In this document: positions 8,451 through 18,068 of the stretch, piece after piece
How the letters are laid out: the number at the start of each line of letters is the position of its first letter
Numbering within the stretch: the first letter of the stretch is position 1
Source: Paucisalibacillus algeriensis
Lineage (GTDB): Bacteria; Bacillota; Bacilli; Bacillales; Amphibacillaceae
Assembly: GCF_000577245.1 (NCBI RefSeq)
Contig: NZ_CBYO010000001.1
Location: forward strand, 248,001 to 312,000
Reading direction: 5' to 3'
DNA length: 64,000 nucleotides
Program-made: the position numbers and the translations under genes
The notes under the pieces: model-generated
The model's database searches: none
What the model was told of the DNA's origin: nothing
The model's input: only the letters and a program-made list of their open reading frames with translations

Positions 8451-9272
8451 TTGAATCAAATCATTACATTTATAAAAAAGCTAATTGGGCGAATATTTGA
8501 AGAAGAAGCATTTGGCTTATCCGCACAATTAGCTTATTTCTTTCTATTATCACTTTTTCCGTTACTAGTTGTTGTCATTACATTAGTCGGTTATTTGCCA
8601 GTTGATGCAAATATTTTAATTCGTATGCTAGCATCAGTTGCCCCTGCCGACTCCATGCAAATAATTGAGGAAAACGTAATGAATTTAGTTTCACAACAAA
8701 ATGGACAACTATTATCGATAGGAATTATCGGTACATTATGGGCAGCATCCAATGGGATTAATGCCATTATGAGGGTGTTGAATAGTGCTTATGAGGTAGA
8801 GGAGGACCGGTTTTTCATTGTATCTAGACTTATTGCTATAGGTCTAACGTTTGCGATGATTGGAGTACTCGTACTTGCCATCCTACTCCCCGTACTTGGT
8901 AGAATGATTGGTATTTATTTATTTTCCTTTTTGGGATTATCTGATGACTTTCTATCTGTATGGGAAATGTTACGCTGGGTACTTACATCTGTCGTATTCT
9001 TTATTGTTTTTCTGTTTCTATATAAAATTGCACCAAACGTTAGAGTATTCTTTCGAGAGGCATTTTGGGGTGCCCTGTTTGCAACAGTAGCTTGGCAATT
9101 AACATCCTATGTATTCTCATTCTACGTCTCGAACCTAGGTCATTATTCCGCAACATACGGAAGCCTAGGAGCAGTCATAACACTAATGATCTGGTTCTAC
9201 ATCTCCGCCTTCATCGTCATAGTAGGTGGCATCCTCAACGCAACCCTAAGCAAAATCAAAAACGGAGCCTGA
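8451..9272 (+). CDS. yfkH: YihY/BrkB-family membrane protein
   Basis: A 273-residue integral membrane protein with about six helices. It shows the family N terminus (AFGLSAQLAYFFLLSLFPLL) and the GALFATVAWQLTSYVFSFYV segment followed by YGSLGAVITLMIWFY. The family was once called ribonuclease BN in error; its true role is unsettled. TTG start, 2 bases after an AGGAGGTTGGAG ribosome site region. A terminator hairpin overlaps the stop codon. Confidence 0.9.
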   Translation: MNQIITFIKKLIGRIFEEEAFGLSAQLAYFFLLSLFPLLVVVITLVGYLPVDANILIRMLASVAPADSMQIIEENVMNLVSQQNGQLLSIGIIGTLWAASNGINAIMRVLNSAYEVEEDRFFIVSRLIAIGLTFAMIGVLVLAILLPVLGRMIGIYLFSFLGLSDDFLSVWEMLRWVLTSVVFFIVFLFLYKIAPNVRVFFREAFWGALFATVAWQLTSYVFSFYVSNLGHYSATYGSLGAVITLMIWFYISAFIVIVGGILNATLSKIKNGA

Positions 9273-9296
9273 CTTAAAAAGCGTGGCTCCATTTTT
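9264..9296 (+). terminator. Terminator of the yfkJIH group
   Basis: GGAGCC / GGCTCC stem spans the yfkH stop codon and is followed by ATTTTT. Confidence 0.7.
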
Positions 9297-9355
9297 GGTT
9301 TGTGTTGTTAATAATGGTTTTGTATAGTGTAGTTGGATAAATTTAGGTTTATAAC

Positions 9356-9551
9356 TTGAGTGGGCCGAATACACGGATACTCCTATGGGAGGAAAGGCAT
9401 CGGTCAGACAAGGCAGCACGGAACGAGCGAGGAGGCTCACAAGCCGCCCGTGGCAAGGTATACACTGCGAGGTCTTTTCGAGCAGATGTTACCCCTGCAC
9501 TGGAAGTAAAAGTGCAGTGTATCCGGGCCAAGGTCACGGCCAGAAAGTAAT
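9356..9551. repeat. GC-rich dispersed Bacillaceae-type intergenic repeat, copy 1
   Basis: A block of clearly higher GC than its surroundings lies between yfkH and the metal ATPase. It contains ACTCCTATGGGAGG, GAGGCTCACAAGCCGCCCG, an 8-bp inverted repeat TACACTGC / GCAGTGTA and ends in GGCCAGAAAG. The same ordered landmarks recur at 57738-57938. It matches the style of the ...ACTCCTGCGGGA...GAGGCTCA...GCGGAAAGCGAAG... repeats common between Bacillaceae genes. No protein is supported. Confidence 0.65.
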
Positions 9552-9557
9552 ATAAAT

Positions 9558-11480
9558 TCATTTTAATAACCGCAACCCATTCAATATAACCAATATCGTA
9601 CTCCCCTCATGCCCAATAACCCCCAAAGGAAGGTCCAATACCTCTAAATAATTTGAAAGAATCAATATAGCAATAACACCAATAGAAAAAACAACATTCT
9701 GTTTCACAATCCTATTCATCCGACCGGAAAGCTCAATAGCATTCGTAATCTTAGACAAATCATTTTTCATCAGAACAACATCCGCAGTTTCAAGCGCAAC
9801 ATCCGTACCCTCTCCCATAGCAACCCCTAAGTTCGCAGTTGCTAAAGCAGGTGCATCGTTAATCCCATCACCAACCATGGCAACATTATGATGAATGTCA
9901 CGTAATTGTTTAAGATGGTTAACCTTTTCTTCTGGGAGACAGTTAGCAATATACGAATCAATACCAGCTTCATCCGCGATTGCTTTAGCAGTAAGGTCGT
10001 TATCCCCAGTCAACATGATGGTCTTAATTCCCTGAGTTTGGAGGTTTTTAATAGCAACCTTCGCTTCTCTTCGAATGGTGTCCTTTAAAGCATAGACACC
10101 GACAATTTTTCCTTCCGTTTTAACAAATACTACTGTTTTCCCTTCAGTTGCTAATTTGGATAAGACTCCATCATGGAATGATTCAGCAAGTTGTTTACCA
10201 ACATAATCCGGTTTGCCAATTTGCCAAAGCTTACCATCAATCTCCGCCTCTACGCCATTTCCGTGAATAGTTTTCATATTGTTAACTTGTATTTTTATAT
10301 TGCCGACTTTTTCATGGCTATAGGCTGTTATAGCTTTAGCAATTGGGTGTGTAGATTCATTTTCGATTGCTCCAGATATTGTAATAACTTCATTTTCATC
10401 ACTATCGGAAGTGAAATATGCATCCGTCACGATTAATTTCCCATTTGTTAATGTACCTGTTTTATCAAAGGCAATCGCCTTAATCTGGCTTAGGTTTTCC
10501 AAATGGATGCCACCTTTAAATAAAACACCTTTTCGAGCACTATTTGAAATTGCGGATAGAGTTGCAGGCATAATCGATGCAACGAGCGCACATGGTGATG
10601 CGACAACAAGGAGAATAATTGCTCGATATATACTAGTTTCTAATGACCAGTTAAAAAGAAAATATGGTAAAAACATCATAATCCCAAAAGCAATTAAAAC
10701 AACCTTCACATAAGTTCCCTCAAAACGTTCAATAAATAACTGAGAAGGGGATTTTTCTTCTTGTGCAGATTGAACCATATTAATAATTTTTTGGAACATA
10801 GTTTCATGTGCAGCTTTAGTTATCTTTACCGTAATTGTTCCATCAAGTGAAACGGTTCCAGCTAATACCTCATCCTCTATATTTTTAGTTGCTGGAATTG
10901 ATTCCCCTGTTATAGCACTCTCATCAATTGTAGTCGATCCTTTCGTAATCGTACCGTCAGCGGGAATTCTTTCTCCAGCCCGAACTAAAATTAAATCTCC
11001 TATAATTAATTTATTTACGGAAACAACTTCTTCTGTTCCATTTGAAATTCTTGTAGCATCTTCTGGTTGGAGCTTTAGTAGAGAAGAGATTTCATTTTTA
11101 CTTTTATTCATGGTGTATGTTTCAAGAGCTCCTGATAGAGCAAATATGAAGATTAAAATAGCACCTTCTGTCCAGTAACCAATGATTGCGGATCCAATAG
11201 CAGAAAAAATCATTAACATTTCAACATTAAGCTCTTTATTATTTATTGTTTCTGTAATTCCTTCTTTCGCTTTTGCAAACCCACCTATTGCAAAGGCAAG
11301 TAGGTGTAAGATAACAAACGTAGAATCAGAAATATAGTTTTCTGAAAGCCATGTAAAAAGAATAATAACACCGCTAATAAGTGCTGCAATAAGTTCCGTA
11401 TGAGGTTGAACTTTATTTAAAAAGCTCTTTTCCTCACGTTTTGAATTAAATAATGGTGAGATACTATTCTTAACTTCCAT
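9558..11480 (-). CDS. zosA: P1B-type metal-transporting ATPase, ZosA-like
   Basis: A 640-residue heavy-metal P-type ATPase. The phosphorylation motif DKTGTLT, the actuator TGES, the hinge GDGINDAPAL and an intramembrane SPC motif (ASPCALVAS, in place of CPC) are all present. There is no N-terminal metal-binding HMA domain. The SPC motif and length match B. subtilis ZosA, which has been linked to zinc uptake under peroxide stress; CadA- or CzcP-type export cannot be excluded. A PerR-like box upstream strengthens the ZosA call. ATG follows GGAGGGG. Confidence 0.85.
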   Translation of the reverse strand: MEVKNSISPLFNSKREEKSFLNKVQPHTELIAALISGVIILFTWLSENYISDSTFVILHLLAFAIGGFAKAKEGITETINNKELNVEMLMIFSAIGSAIIGYWTEGAILIFIFALSGALETYTMNKSKNEISSLLKLQPEDATRISNGTEEVVSVNKLIIGDLILVRAGERIPADGTITKGSTTIDESAITGESIPATKNIEDEVLAGTVSLDGTITVKITKAAHETMFQKIINMVQSAQEEKSPSQLFIERFEGTYVKVVLIAFGIMMFLPYFLFNWSLETSIYRAIILLVVASPCALVASIMPATLSAISNSARKGVLFKGGIHLENLSQIKAIAFDKTGTLTNGKLIVTDAYFTSDSDENEVITISGAIENESTHPIAKAITAYSHEKVGNIKIQVNNMKTIHGNGVEAEIDGKLWQIGKPDYVGKQLAESFHDGVLSKLATEGKTVVFVKTEGKIVGVYALKDTIRREAKVAIKNLQTQGIKTIMLTGDNDLTAKAIADEAGIDSYIANCLPEEKVNHLKQLRDIHHNVAMVGDGINDAPALATANLGVAMGEGTDVALETADVVLMKNDLSKITNAIELSGRMNRIVKQNVVFSIGVIAILILSNYLEVLDLPLGVIGHEGSTILVILNGLRLLK

Positions 11481-11524
11481 GTTTATCCCCTCCTAAATGA
11501 AATTAATAATCATTTACAACTAGA

Positions 11525-11539
11525 TTAGAATTATTATTA
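11525..11539. promoter_or_regulatory. PerR-like box upstream of the metal ATPase
   Basis: TTAGAATTATTATTA differs at two positions from the PerR consensus TTATAATNATTATAA. It lies 45 bp before the ATPase start codon. B. subtilis zosA is known to be PerR-controlled. Confidence 0.5.
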
Positions 11540-11739
11540 ATTAGTATATATTTTAATTTTATCACAACTACTTTTAGAGTCAATGAATAAGTATAAACTA
11601 TATATTGTTTCATAAAATTTAATAATAATTCAATAACAGAATTTTTATCTTAATCAAAGTATTTGATTTAACTAATTTCTCCTGTTACAATCAGAATCGT
11701 TATAATAGGTATAACAGATGAAAAAGGGGGAGCTTTTGA

Positions 11740-12585
11740 ATGAAAAAGTTTACAGTTTTGTCAATGTTATTTACGGTGTTACTAATATTAGGAGCTTGTG
11801 GAAATGATTCTTATGAAGAAAAAGCGGAAGACAAAATTTGGGATTCCATTCAAGAATCTGGTGAACTTGTAGTCGGTACTGCTGGAACGTTATATCCGGC
11901 ATCCTATTATCCTGAAGGTTCGGATGAATTAACAGGGTATAATGTTGAGGTTTTTCGTGAAATTGGAGAACGATTAGGAGTAGAAGTTAAATTTGAGACG
12001 ATGGCATTTGATGCGATGCTTTCTGCACTGCAAAGTGGTCGCGTTGATATGATTCAAGCAGGGCCAAGAGAAGCAAGTCGTGAAAAGTTTGCATTCTCAG
12101 AACCTGTTAAACATTCCTTTGCAACTATGATTGTTCGTGCAGACGATTTATCTGGTATTCATACCCTGGAAGATTTAAAAGGGAAAAAAGCAGGTGGCGC
12201 TGCTACAACAGTATATAGTGATATTGCAAGAAAATTTGATGCTGAAGTAGTTACATATGGTAATGTGACAAATGACGCATATTTACGAGATGTTCACAAT
12301 GGTAGAACAGATACAGTAATTAATGATTATTACCTACAAAGTCTTGCGATTCAAGCATTTCCTGATTTCAATATTACGTTGCATCCTGATTTGAAATTCC
12401 ACCCAACAACAAATAATGTTGTCGTACAAAAAGATGCAACAGTGTTGTTAGGGAAAGTGAATGAGATTATTGCTGAGATGAAAGAAGATGGCACTTTAAC
12501 GGAGATTTCAGCAGAGTTTTTCGGGGGACTTGATGTTTCTAAGGAACCAGAAGAGGAAGTTATTGAAATCGAAGGCATTGAGTAA
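11740..12585 (+). CDS. Amino-acid ABC transporter substrate-binding lipoprotein
   Basis: A 281-residue family-3 extracellular solute-binding protein. The signal peptide ends in a lipobox (LILGAC), so Cys20 would be lipidated and the protein tethered outside the membrane. The GYNVEVFREIGERLG and RVDMIQAG blocks are typical of polar amino-acid or cystine receptors such as TcyA. A GGGGGAG ribosome site precedes ATG. Its permease follows after 9 bases; no ATPase gene follows. Confidence 0.9.
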   Translation: MKKFTVLSMLFTVLLILGACGNDSYEEKAEDKIWDSIQESGELVVGTAGTLYPASYYPEGSDELTGYNVEVFREIGERLGVEVKFETMAFDAMLSALQSGRVDMIQAGPREASREKFAFSEPVKHSFATMIVRADDLSGIHTLEDLKGKKAGGAATTVYSDIARKFDAEVVTYGNVTNDAYLRDVHNGRTDTVINDYYLQSLAIQAFPDFNITLHPDLKFHPTTNNVVVQKDATVLLGKVNEIIAEMKEDGTLTEISAEFFGGLDVSKEPEEEVIEIEGIE

Positions 12586-12594
12586 GGAGATATT

Positions 12595-13296
12595 ATGTTT
12601 GAAATTGATCACGTACAACTAAAAAACTTGTTTGACTTCCAATTAGCTTGGGAAAGTTTACCTTTTTTACTAGAAGGTGTACCAATGACCATTTCCCTAG
12701 CTATTCTTGGAATGGTGATCGGTTTGCTCTTAGGGTTCTTTATTTCATTAGGCAGGAGTTCGAATGCTGTTTTATTAAGATGGCCTTCAAGAATCTACAT
12801 TTCTTTCATGAGGAGTACACCAATTATTGTATTCTTATTTCTGATTTACTACGGTCTTCCGATTATAGGAATTGAACTAACCGCATTCGTAGCTGCTGCC
12901 ATTGCTTTTGGTTTAAATAGTGCTGCTTATATTGCAGAGATTTATCGTGCAGCTTTATCAAGTGTTGATAAAGGACAGTGGGAAGCAGCTAAGGCATTAA
13001 ATATTGGATACTGGAAAGCGATGAGAGTTATCATATTGCCTCAAGCTATTCGTATTGCAATCCCTCCATTAGCAAATGTCTTTTTAAGTATCATGCTAGG
13101 TACATCATTAGCTGCGATTATTACGGTTCCAGAGCTATTCCAAAAATCTCAGATTGTAGCAGGACGTACTTTTGATGCAATGACCATGTATATTTTAGTA
13201 GCATTAATCTACTGGCCAATTGGTATTGCAATATCCTTCCTACAAAATCGCCTTGAGACTAGATATGGAAAATATATAAAACAGGAGATCCAATGA
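12595..13296 (+). CDS. Amino-acid ABC transporter permease
   Basis: A 233-residue His/Glu/Gln/Arg-type permease with five or so helices. The EAA loop is clear (EAAKALNIGYWKAMRVIILPQAIRIAIP in two blocks, near residues 132-160), where the ATPase docks. The gene pairs with the upstream lipoprotein. A terminator overlaps its stop codon, so the operon ends here and the ATPase must be supplied from elsewhere. Confidence 0.92.
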   Translation: MFEIDHVQLKNLFDFQLAWESLPFLLEGVPMTISLAILGMVIGLLLGFFISLGRSSNAVLLRWPSRIYISFMRSTPIIVFLFLIYYGLPIIGIELTAFVAAAIAFGLNSAAYIAEIYRAALSSVDKGQWEAAKALNIGYWKAMRVIILPQAIRIAIPPLANVFLSIMLGTSLAAIITVPELFQKSQIVAGRTFDAMTMYILVALIYWPIGIAISFLQNRLETRYGKYIKQEIQ

Positions 13297-13319
13297 TTTT
13301 GGACCTCCTGTTTTTTTTG
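13283..13319 (+). terminator. Terminator of the amino-acid ABC operon
   Basis: ACAGGAG-CCAA / TTGG-CTCCTGT hairpin spans the permease stop codon and is followed by eight Ts. Confidence 0.85.
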
Positions 13320-13355
13320 AGAGAAAGGTGCTGTTCCCTTTTTGCAAAGTAGTAA

Positions 13356-14531
13356 TCAGCCTCTAATTGCTGTAACATTATTCCTCTTCAACACCATCGC
13401 TATAATGATAAATCCCAACACAATAGCAATCATATAAAAGAATGATACTCCTGGCAAAAATTGAATAAATAATCCACCGATATAAGGTCCTCCAAGGCTA
13501 CCAATACTAAAAGCGATGCTACATAGTAAGTTTCCGGCAGGCAGTAGAGATGGTGGAAGAAGGTCTGTCATATAGGAAATTCCCATGGAGTAAGTTGAGC
13601 CTACGAACATCCCTGCTAAAGTAAAGAACGTAAATAAAGCAACAACAGATTCTTCTAAAAATGCTGCCCCGATAAAGCAAAGTAGGCCCAAGGTTAGGAT
13701 AATCAACAGTATTTTTCTTCTACCAATGCGATCACTTAATATCCCAAGTGGTAACTGTGTTATCAGACTCCCAGCCGCAAAGCAAGGAATAATCAGGGAG
13801 AGTAGATGTACATCATGCCCAATACGTAATCCGTAGATTGGAAATGTTGCATGTAATGTTGCTTCCAAGAATCCATATGCTAATGGGGGAAGCAGGGCAA
13901 TCCATGCTATTTTTGTTGTTTGAATAAATCTTTTAAGTGAACTTTCTTTTGTTGTTGTAACACCCATATCTTCTTCTGTATTTGGCCAATTATTTCTTAC
14001 AAATAACATGAGGGACCAAACAATCATGCTCAATAATGCAGAAACGATGAATGGAAGTGCTTCATTTACTTCAAGTAATCTTGTCAACAGAGGTCCAAGC
14101 GCAAACCCAAATGAAAATGACATTCCATATAGGGAGATACTTCTTCCACGAGTATGTTTATCTGCTGTGGAAGTAATCCATGTTTGTGTACCAAAGTGTA
14201 GCATATTATCGCCAATTCCAATCGCAACCCGTAAAATGAACCAAAACCAAAGTGATTGCCAAACCGGAAATAATGCTAACGAAATAATAACGAGTAAACC
14301 ACCGATGATAATAATGGGTTTAAACCCGTATTTCTGCATGGGTTTTTCCATAAATGGTGATGCTAAGAGGACCCCTATATAAAGTCCTGTCGCATGTAAC
14401 CCATTTAAAGCGGAAGAAACTCCCCCTTGCTCTAGAATAATTGCAAGAAGCGGTAGAAGCATGCCTTGAGATAACCCTGAAATCATGACAAGTGCTATAA
14501 GAATCCAAAAACGAAATCGATTTAAAATCAT
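13356..14531 (-). CDS. Major facilitator superfamily transporter
   Basis: A 391-residue, 12-helix MFS protein. The loop 2-3 motif appears in degenerate form (PFMEKPMQKYGFKP) and its repeat in the second half as DRIGRRK. It is probably an efflux carrier, but the substrate is not predictable. Length and position before yfkD are as for B. subtilis YfkF, which is the likely counterpart. Divergent from yfkD. An AGGGGGAAC ribosome site precedes ATG. Confidence 0.85.
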   Translation of the reverse strand: MILNRFRFWILIALVMISGLSQGMLLPLLAIILEQGGVSSALNGLHATGLYIGVLLASPFMEKPMQKYGFKPIIIIGGLLVIISLALFPVWQSLWFWFILRVAIGIGDNMLHFGTQTWITSTADKHTRGRSISLYGMSFSFGFALGPLLTRLLEVNEALPFIVSALLSMIVWSLMLFVRNNWPNTEEDMGVTTTKESSLKRFIQTTKIAWIALLPPLAYGFLEATLHATFPIYGLRIGHDVHLLSLIIPCFAAGSLITQLPLGILSDRIGRRKILLIILTLGLLCFIGAAFLEESVVALFTFFTLAGMFVGSTYSMGISYMTDLLPPSLLPAGNLLCSIAFSIGSLGGPYIGGLFIQFLPGVSFFYMIAIVLGFIIIAMVLKRNNVTAIRG

Positions 14532-14696
14532 TTTGTTCCCCCTAAAGATGACATATATGTATAAAAATAATAACCCTCGAAAAACTAAGGTTAGAAAACT
14601 AAGGTATTAGCTTTTAGGCGGATGCCTTAGTTGCACTTATGCAGGACAGAAAAGTTTTTATACTTCCTGTACTGCCAAAAAGAGAGGAATGGACAG

Positions 14697-15494
14697 ATGA
14701 AGAATAAATATATCATAGCATTAATTACATTTCTACTAGTGCTCCAAGCTCCAATTATGATCTCTGCTGCAGAAAAAAAGGCTGAAACTAAGAACGAATT
14801 TGAAATACCAAGTCATGTCGTGGATATTTCAAAAGAAAATACATTTCCTAATTCTACAGAAGACGAAGAAGTAATTGAGCCAAGCGAATTGACAAAAGAA
14901 TTAATGGATAGCACAGAGGTCCCAATAAGTAATCCAAATCTGATAAAAATGCTAAATGAATCGACCATTGATCCATCACCAATTGGTTTTGGTTATCGTG
15001 GAATGGTCTTTTTGGGACGCTGGCCACTTAACTACGAATCTGATGATACCAATATTAATTGGGAGTATCAAAATATAAATGTTAATGAGCTAAATAATAT
15101 TGGTGGCAAAGATGCTCAAAAATTAAGCTATAACCAGCAGGCACAAAAGGAAATTAAAGGTGCGTTGACAAATAAAATTGCCAACCCAGATGATGTGAAG
15201 CAAATGATGATTATGAAAGCAAAACAAGAAACAAAATTACCTCTTTCCTATGCAACAACTATTGGAGCAGGGACAAAAAAAGGAAATTCCTATAGTGTTC
15301 CACAACAAAAATATGGTTATTTACATGCGTTTGCTCCAGCTGTAAATGAAAAAGGGAAGGTAACATTTGGAGAAGTTTATATCCAGTTGAAAGGCACCAA
15401 AAAATCACTAGTTATTAAAAATGTTACAAAGCAAGGAATTGGTGCTTGGATTCCAATTCAAGACCATGTATCGTTTTCGGTTGAGATAAAGTAG
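14697..15494 (+). CDS. yfkD: YfkD-family exported protein
   Basis: A 265-residue protein with an N-terminal signal peptide (residues 1-24, ending ISAAEKK). The body matches the YfkD family, with GFGYRGMVFLGRWPLNYES as a clear landmark. Function is unknown; B. subtilis yfkD sits in the same neighbourhood. ATG at 14697 follows GAGAGGAAT; the longer in-frame extension to 14631 lacks a ribosome site. Confidence 0.85.
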   Translation: MKNKYIIALITFLLVLQAPIMISAAEKKAETKNEFEIPSHVVDISKENTFPNSTEDEEVIEPSELTKELMDSTEVPISNPNLIKMLNESTIDPSPIGFGYRGMVFLGRWPLNYESDDTNINWEYQNINVNELNNIGGKDAQKLSYNQQAQKEIKGALTNKIANPDDVKQMMIMKAKQETKLPLSYATTIGAGTKKGNSYSVPQQKYGYLHAFAPAVNEKGKVTFGEVYIQLKGTKKSLVIKNVTKQGIGAWIPIQDHVSFSVEIK

Positions 15495-15507
15495 CTATGT
15501 ATCGGTA

Positions 15508-15539
15508 AAAAGGCTCTGTACGTGTGCAGGGCTTTTTAC
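15508..15539 (+). terminator. Terminator after yfkD
   Basis: An imperfect AAAAAGGCTCTG / CAGGGCTTTTT hairpin follows 13 bases after the stop. Confidence 0.65.
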
Positions 15540-15678
15540 TATACATCATTTCGACTACAGAACCATGCAAAAAGAAGAATGAATAAAAACCAAAAATGCT
15601 TAAGATTAAATGACTCTTAGCTTTTCATTAGGAAAAATAGATAGGATCATTAATTTTTTCTAAATTTAGGGTTGATTT

Positions 15679-15720
15679 TATCACTTTAATGCTTTAGTAT
15701 GATAAAGTAATAAAGTGATA
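15679..15720. promoter_or_regulatory. 10-bp inverted repeat in the promoter of the YuiF-like gene
   Basis: TATCACTTTA at 15679-15688 is exactly complementary to TAAAGTGATA at 15711-15720. It overlaps the likely promoter (TTGATT near 15672, TAGTAT near 15695), so it may be an operator or a leader hairpin. Confidence 0.5.
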
Positions 15721-15741
15721 GTTTCTTAGGGGGAAGAGAAA

Positions 15742-17049
15742 ATGGAATGGGTAGTAGTTGTTTCGGTATTATTAATGACAATTTTAAGTTTGTTTCGAGT
15801 GAATGTTATTGTGGCCATTATCATTTCAGCAGTTGTAGCTGGATTAATGGCAGGGTTAAATTTAATAGAATCAATTGAAATGCTAGTTAGTGGAATGGGT
15901 GGGCAAGCCAATACCGCCTTAAGTTATGTGCTATTAGGTGCCTTTGCTGTAGCTATTAGCTATACAGGAATTACAACATTATTAGTAAATTTCTTAATCA
16001 GAATCTTAACAGGTAAGAAGACAATGTTATTACTTGCCATCGCAGGTGTTGCTTCCTTATCACAAAACGTAGTACCAGTTCATATTGCATTTATACCAAT
16101 TCTGATACCACCTTTATTAAAGCTATTTGATCAGATGCGTATTGACCGACGAGGAGTTGCACTAGCACTAACATTTGGTCTGAAAGCTCCATATGTCATG
16201 ATACCTGCAGGGTTTGGACTTATATTCCATGGAATTATTCTTGACGGCATGACGCAAAACGGTGCAGAAATTACCTTGAGTCAAGTATCACTAGCAATGC
16301 TAATCCCTGGGTTAGGGATGATAGTTGGATTATTAATTGGTGTATTCTTTACATATCGTAAAGATAAAGATGCCCTTCTTGATGTAGAAGGTATGGCTGA
16401 TTTCGTTAAACCGACGGAAGAAAAAGTGACCTTTAATAGAAAACATTTACTTACAATTGTGGCCATTTTAGGTGCGCTTATCGTACAAATTGTCACAGGA
16501 AACCTAGTTGTAGGTGCATTAACCGGACTTATCTTGATGGTTGCCTTCATCGTTGTTCCGTTTTCTAAGAGTGATAAGATTGTTGCTGATGGTGTCAGTA
16601 TGATGAGTACGATTGCATTTGTGATGCTTGTTGCATCTGGCTACGGGACAATTTTAAAAGAAACAGGTGCAGTAGATGCGTTAGTCGAGGTTTCATCTGG
16701 GTTCTTAGGGGATAATAAAGTATTGATCTCTTTTGTGCTTTTACTAGTGGGATTAGTTGTTACAATCGGAATTGGCTCATCCTTTGGTACGATTCCAATT
16801 ATCGCAGCATTATTTGTACCGATTTGCGTGGCTGCTGGTTTTTCACCACTAGCAACTGCTGCATTAATTGGTACAGCCGGTGCCCTTGGGGATGCTGGTT
16901 CTCCAGCTTCTGACAGTACATTAGGACCGACGTCAGGATTGAATGCGGATGGTAAGCACAACCATATTTGGGATACCTGTGTACCAACGTTTATCCATTT
17001 TAATATTCCTTTATTTATTTTTGGTTGGGCAGCATCATTATTTTTGTAG
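15742..17049 (+). CDS. NhaC-superfamily transporter, YuiF-like
   Basis: A 435-residue, strongly hydrophobic protein of the Na+/H+ antiporter NhaC superfamily, closest in layout to B. subtilis YuiF, for which an amino-acid transport role has been suggested. Landmarks are the SLSQNVVPVHIAFIPIL segment and, near the C terminus, GDAGSPASDSTLGPTSGLNADGKHNH. The ribosome site is AGGGGGAAGAG. Monocistronic, or read through into pdaA 52 bp downstream. Ion and substrate specificity are open. Confidence 0.82.
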   Translation: MEWVVVVSVLLMTILSLFRVNVIVAIIISAVVAGLMAGLNLIESIEMLVSGMGGQANTALSYVLLGAFAVAISYTGITTLLVNFLIRILTGKKTMLLLAIAGVASLSQNVVPVHIAFIPILIPPLLKLFDQMRIDRRGVALALTFGLKAPYVMIPAGFGLIFHGIILDGMTQNGAEITLSQVSLAMLIPGLGMIVGLLIGVFFTYRKDKDALLDVEGMADFVKPTEEKVTFNRKHLLTIVAILGALIVQIVTGNLVVGALTGLILMVAFIVVPFSKSDKIVADGVSMMSTIAFVMLVASGYGTILKETGAVDALVEVSSGFLGDNKVLISFVLLLVGLVVTIGIGSSFGTIPIIAALFVPICVAAGFSPLATAALIGTAGALGDAGSPASDSTLGPTSGLNADGKHNHIWDTCVPTFIHFNIPLFIFGWAASLFL

Positions 17050-17101
17050 AATAAAAATCTTGGTTTTTGCAAAAGGTAAGAAAAAAATAGGTGGGGTATC
17101 T

Positions 17102-17893
17102 ATGCGTAAATTAATGGTAACCACCCTGATATTTTTTCTTGCCTTTTTTTGTGTTCATTTTAATGAGGTAGAAGCTCGGGGTTATGGTTGGGGATACAAG
17201 AAAAATTCAAATCATGAAATTCCGGATGTCGGCAAGTATAGCGAAATTCTACGAGAACATGGTGCATATTATGTAGATGGATCCGGTGAAAAAACACTAT
17301 ACTTAACGTTTGATAATGGCTATGAGCAAGGCTTTACCGATGAGATTTTGGATGTATTAAAGAAGGAGAGGGTTCCTGCTACTTTCTTTGTAACAGGGCA
17401 CTACGTAAATTCAGCAACTGATTTAATAAAGCGAATGGTTGATGAAGGCCATATAATAGGGAACCATTCCTATCATCATCCAGATTTTACAACAGTCAAT
17501 AAAGATGTAATGAAGCGAGAATTAGAAACGTTAGAACAAGCTGTTTCGAAGGCTTCTAAGCAAAAAGACATTAAATATGTTAGACCTCCTAAAGGAATGT
17601 TTAATCAACAAACCCTTGAGTGGGCAAACGAATTAGGATATATTCATGTATTTTGGTCAATAGCAATTATTGATTGGGATACAAATGCTCAAAAAGGGTG
17701 GCAGTACGCGTATGATCAAGTAATGAATCAAGTACATCCAGGAGCCATTATCCTACTTCATGCAGTTTCTGAGGATAATGCAAAAGCACTAGGTAAAATA
17801 ATCCAAGATTTGAAAAAGGAAGGTTACACTTTCAAAAGTTTAGATGATTTTGTATTAAAGGAAAAATTGCCGCAACCGATTTATGGTTACTAA
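17102..17893 (+). CDS. pdaA: Peptidoglycan N-acetylmuramic acid deacetylase PdaA
   Basis: PdaA deacetylates muramic acid in spore-cortex peptidoglycan, a step needed for muramic delta-lactam formation and hence germination. The 263-residue protein has a signal peptide (to about VEARG) and a NodB polysaccharide-deacetylase domain. Motif 1 is TFDNGYEQGF, with Asn in the second Asp place as in PdaA; motif 2 is NHSYHHP; RPPKG and the final LLHA block follow. ATG at 17102 has AGGTGGGG upstream. It marks a spore former and is expected to be expressed in the forespore. Confidence 0.92.
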   Translation: MRKLMVTTLIFFLAFFCVHFNEVEARGYGWGYKKNSNHEIPDVGKYSEILREHGAYYVDGSGEKTLYLTFDNGYEQGFTDEILDVLKKERVPATFFVTGHYVNSATDLIKRMVDEGHIIGNHSYHHPDFTTVNKDVMKRELETLEQAVSKASKQKDIKYVRPPKGMFNQQTLEWANELGYIHVFWSIAIIDWDTNAQKGWQYAYDQVMNQVHPGAIILLHAVSEDNAKALGKIIQDLKKEGYTFKSLDDFVLKEKLPQPIYGY

Positions 17894-17912
17894 TCATAAG
17901 TTTAAATAGAAT

Positions 17913-17955
17913 TGCTCCCCTTACATCACGATAATGCTGAGAGGGGAGCATTTTT
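17913..17955 (+). terminator. Terminator after pdaA
   Basis: TGCTCCCCT / AGGGGAGCA stem followed by TTTTT. Confidence 0.88.
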
Positions 17956-18068
17956 CTTTCAGTTTACTTATTCATGCGTTGTCTCTCCTATATAGTAAAA
18001 AATAATTATTTTAAAATTTCTAAATTATTGTTATAATGTTCCCTAAATAACAATAGGGAGTTGATAGA

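Noticed and set aside
9246-9561. Small frames on both strands between yfkH and the metal ATPase
   Set aside because: They are produced by the GC-rich repeat and lack ribosome sites.
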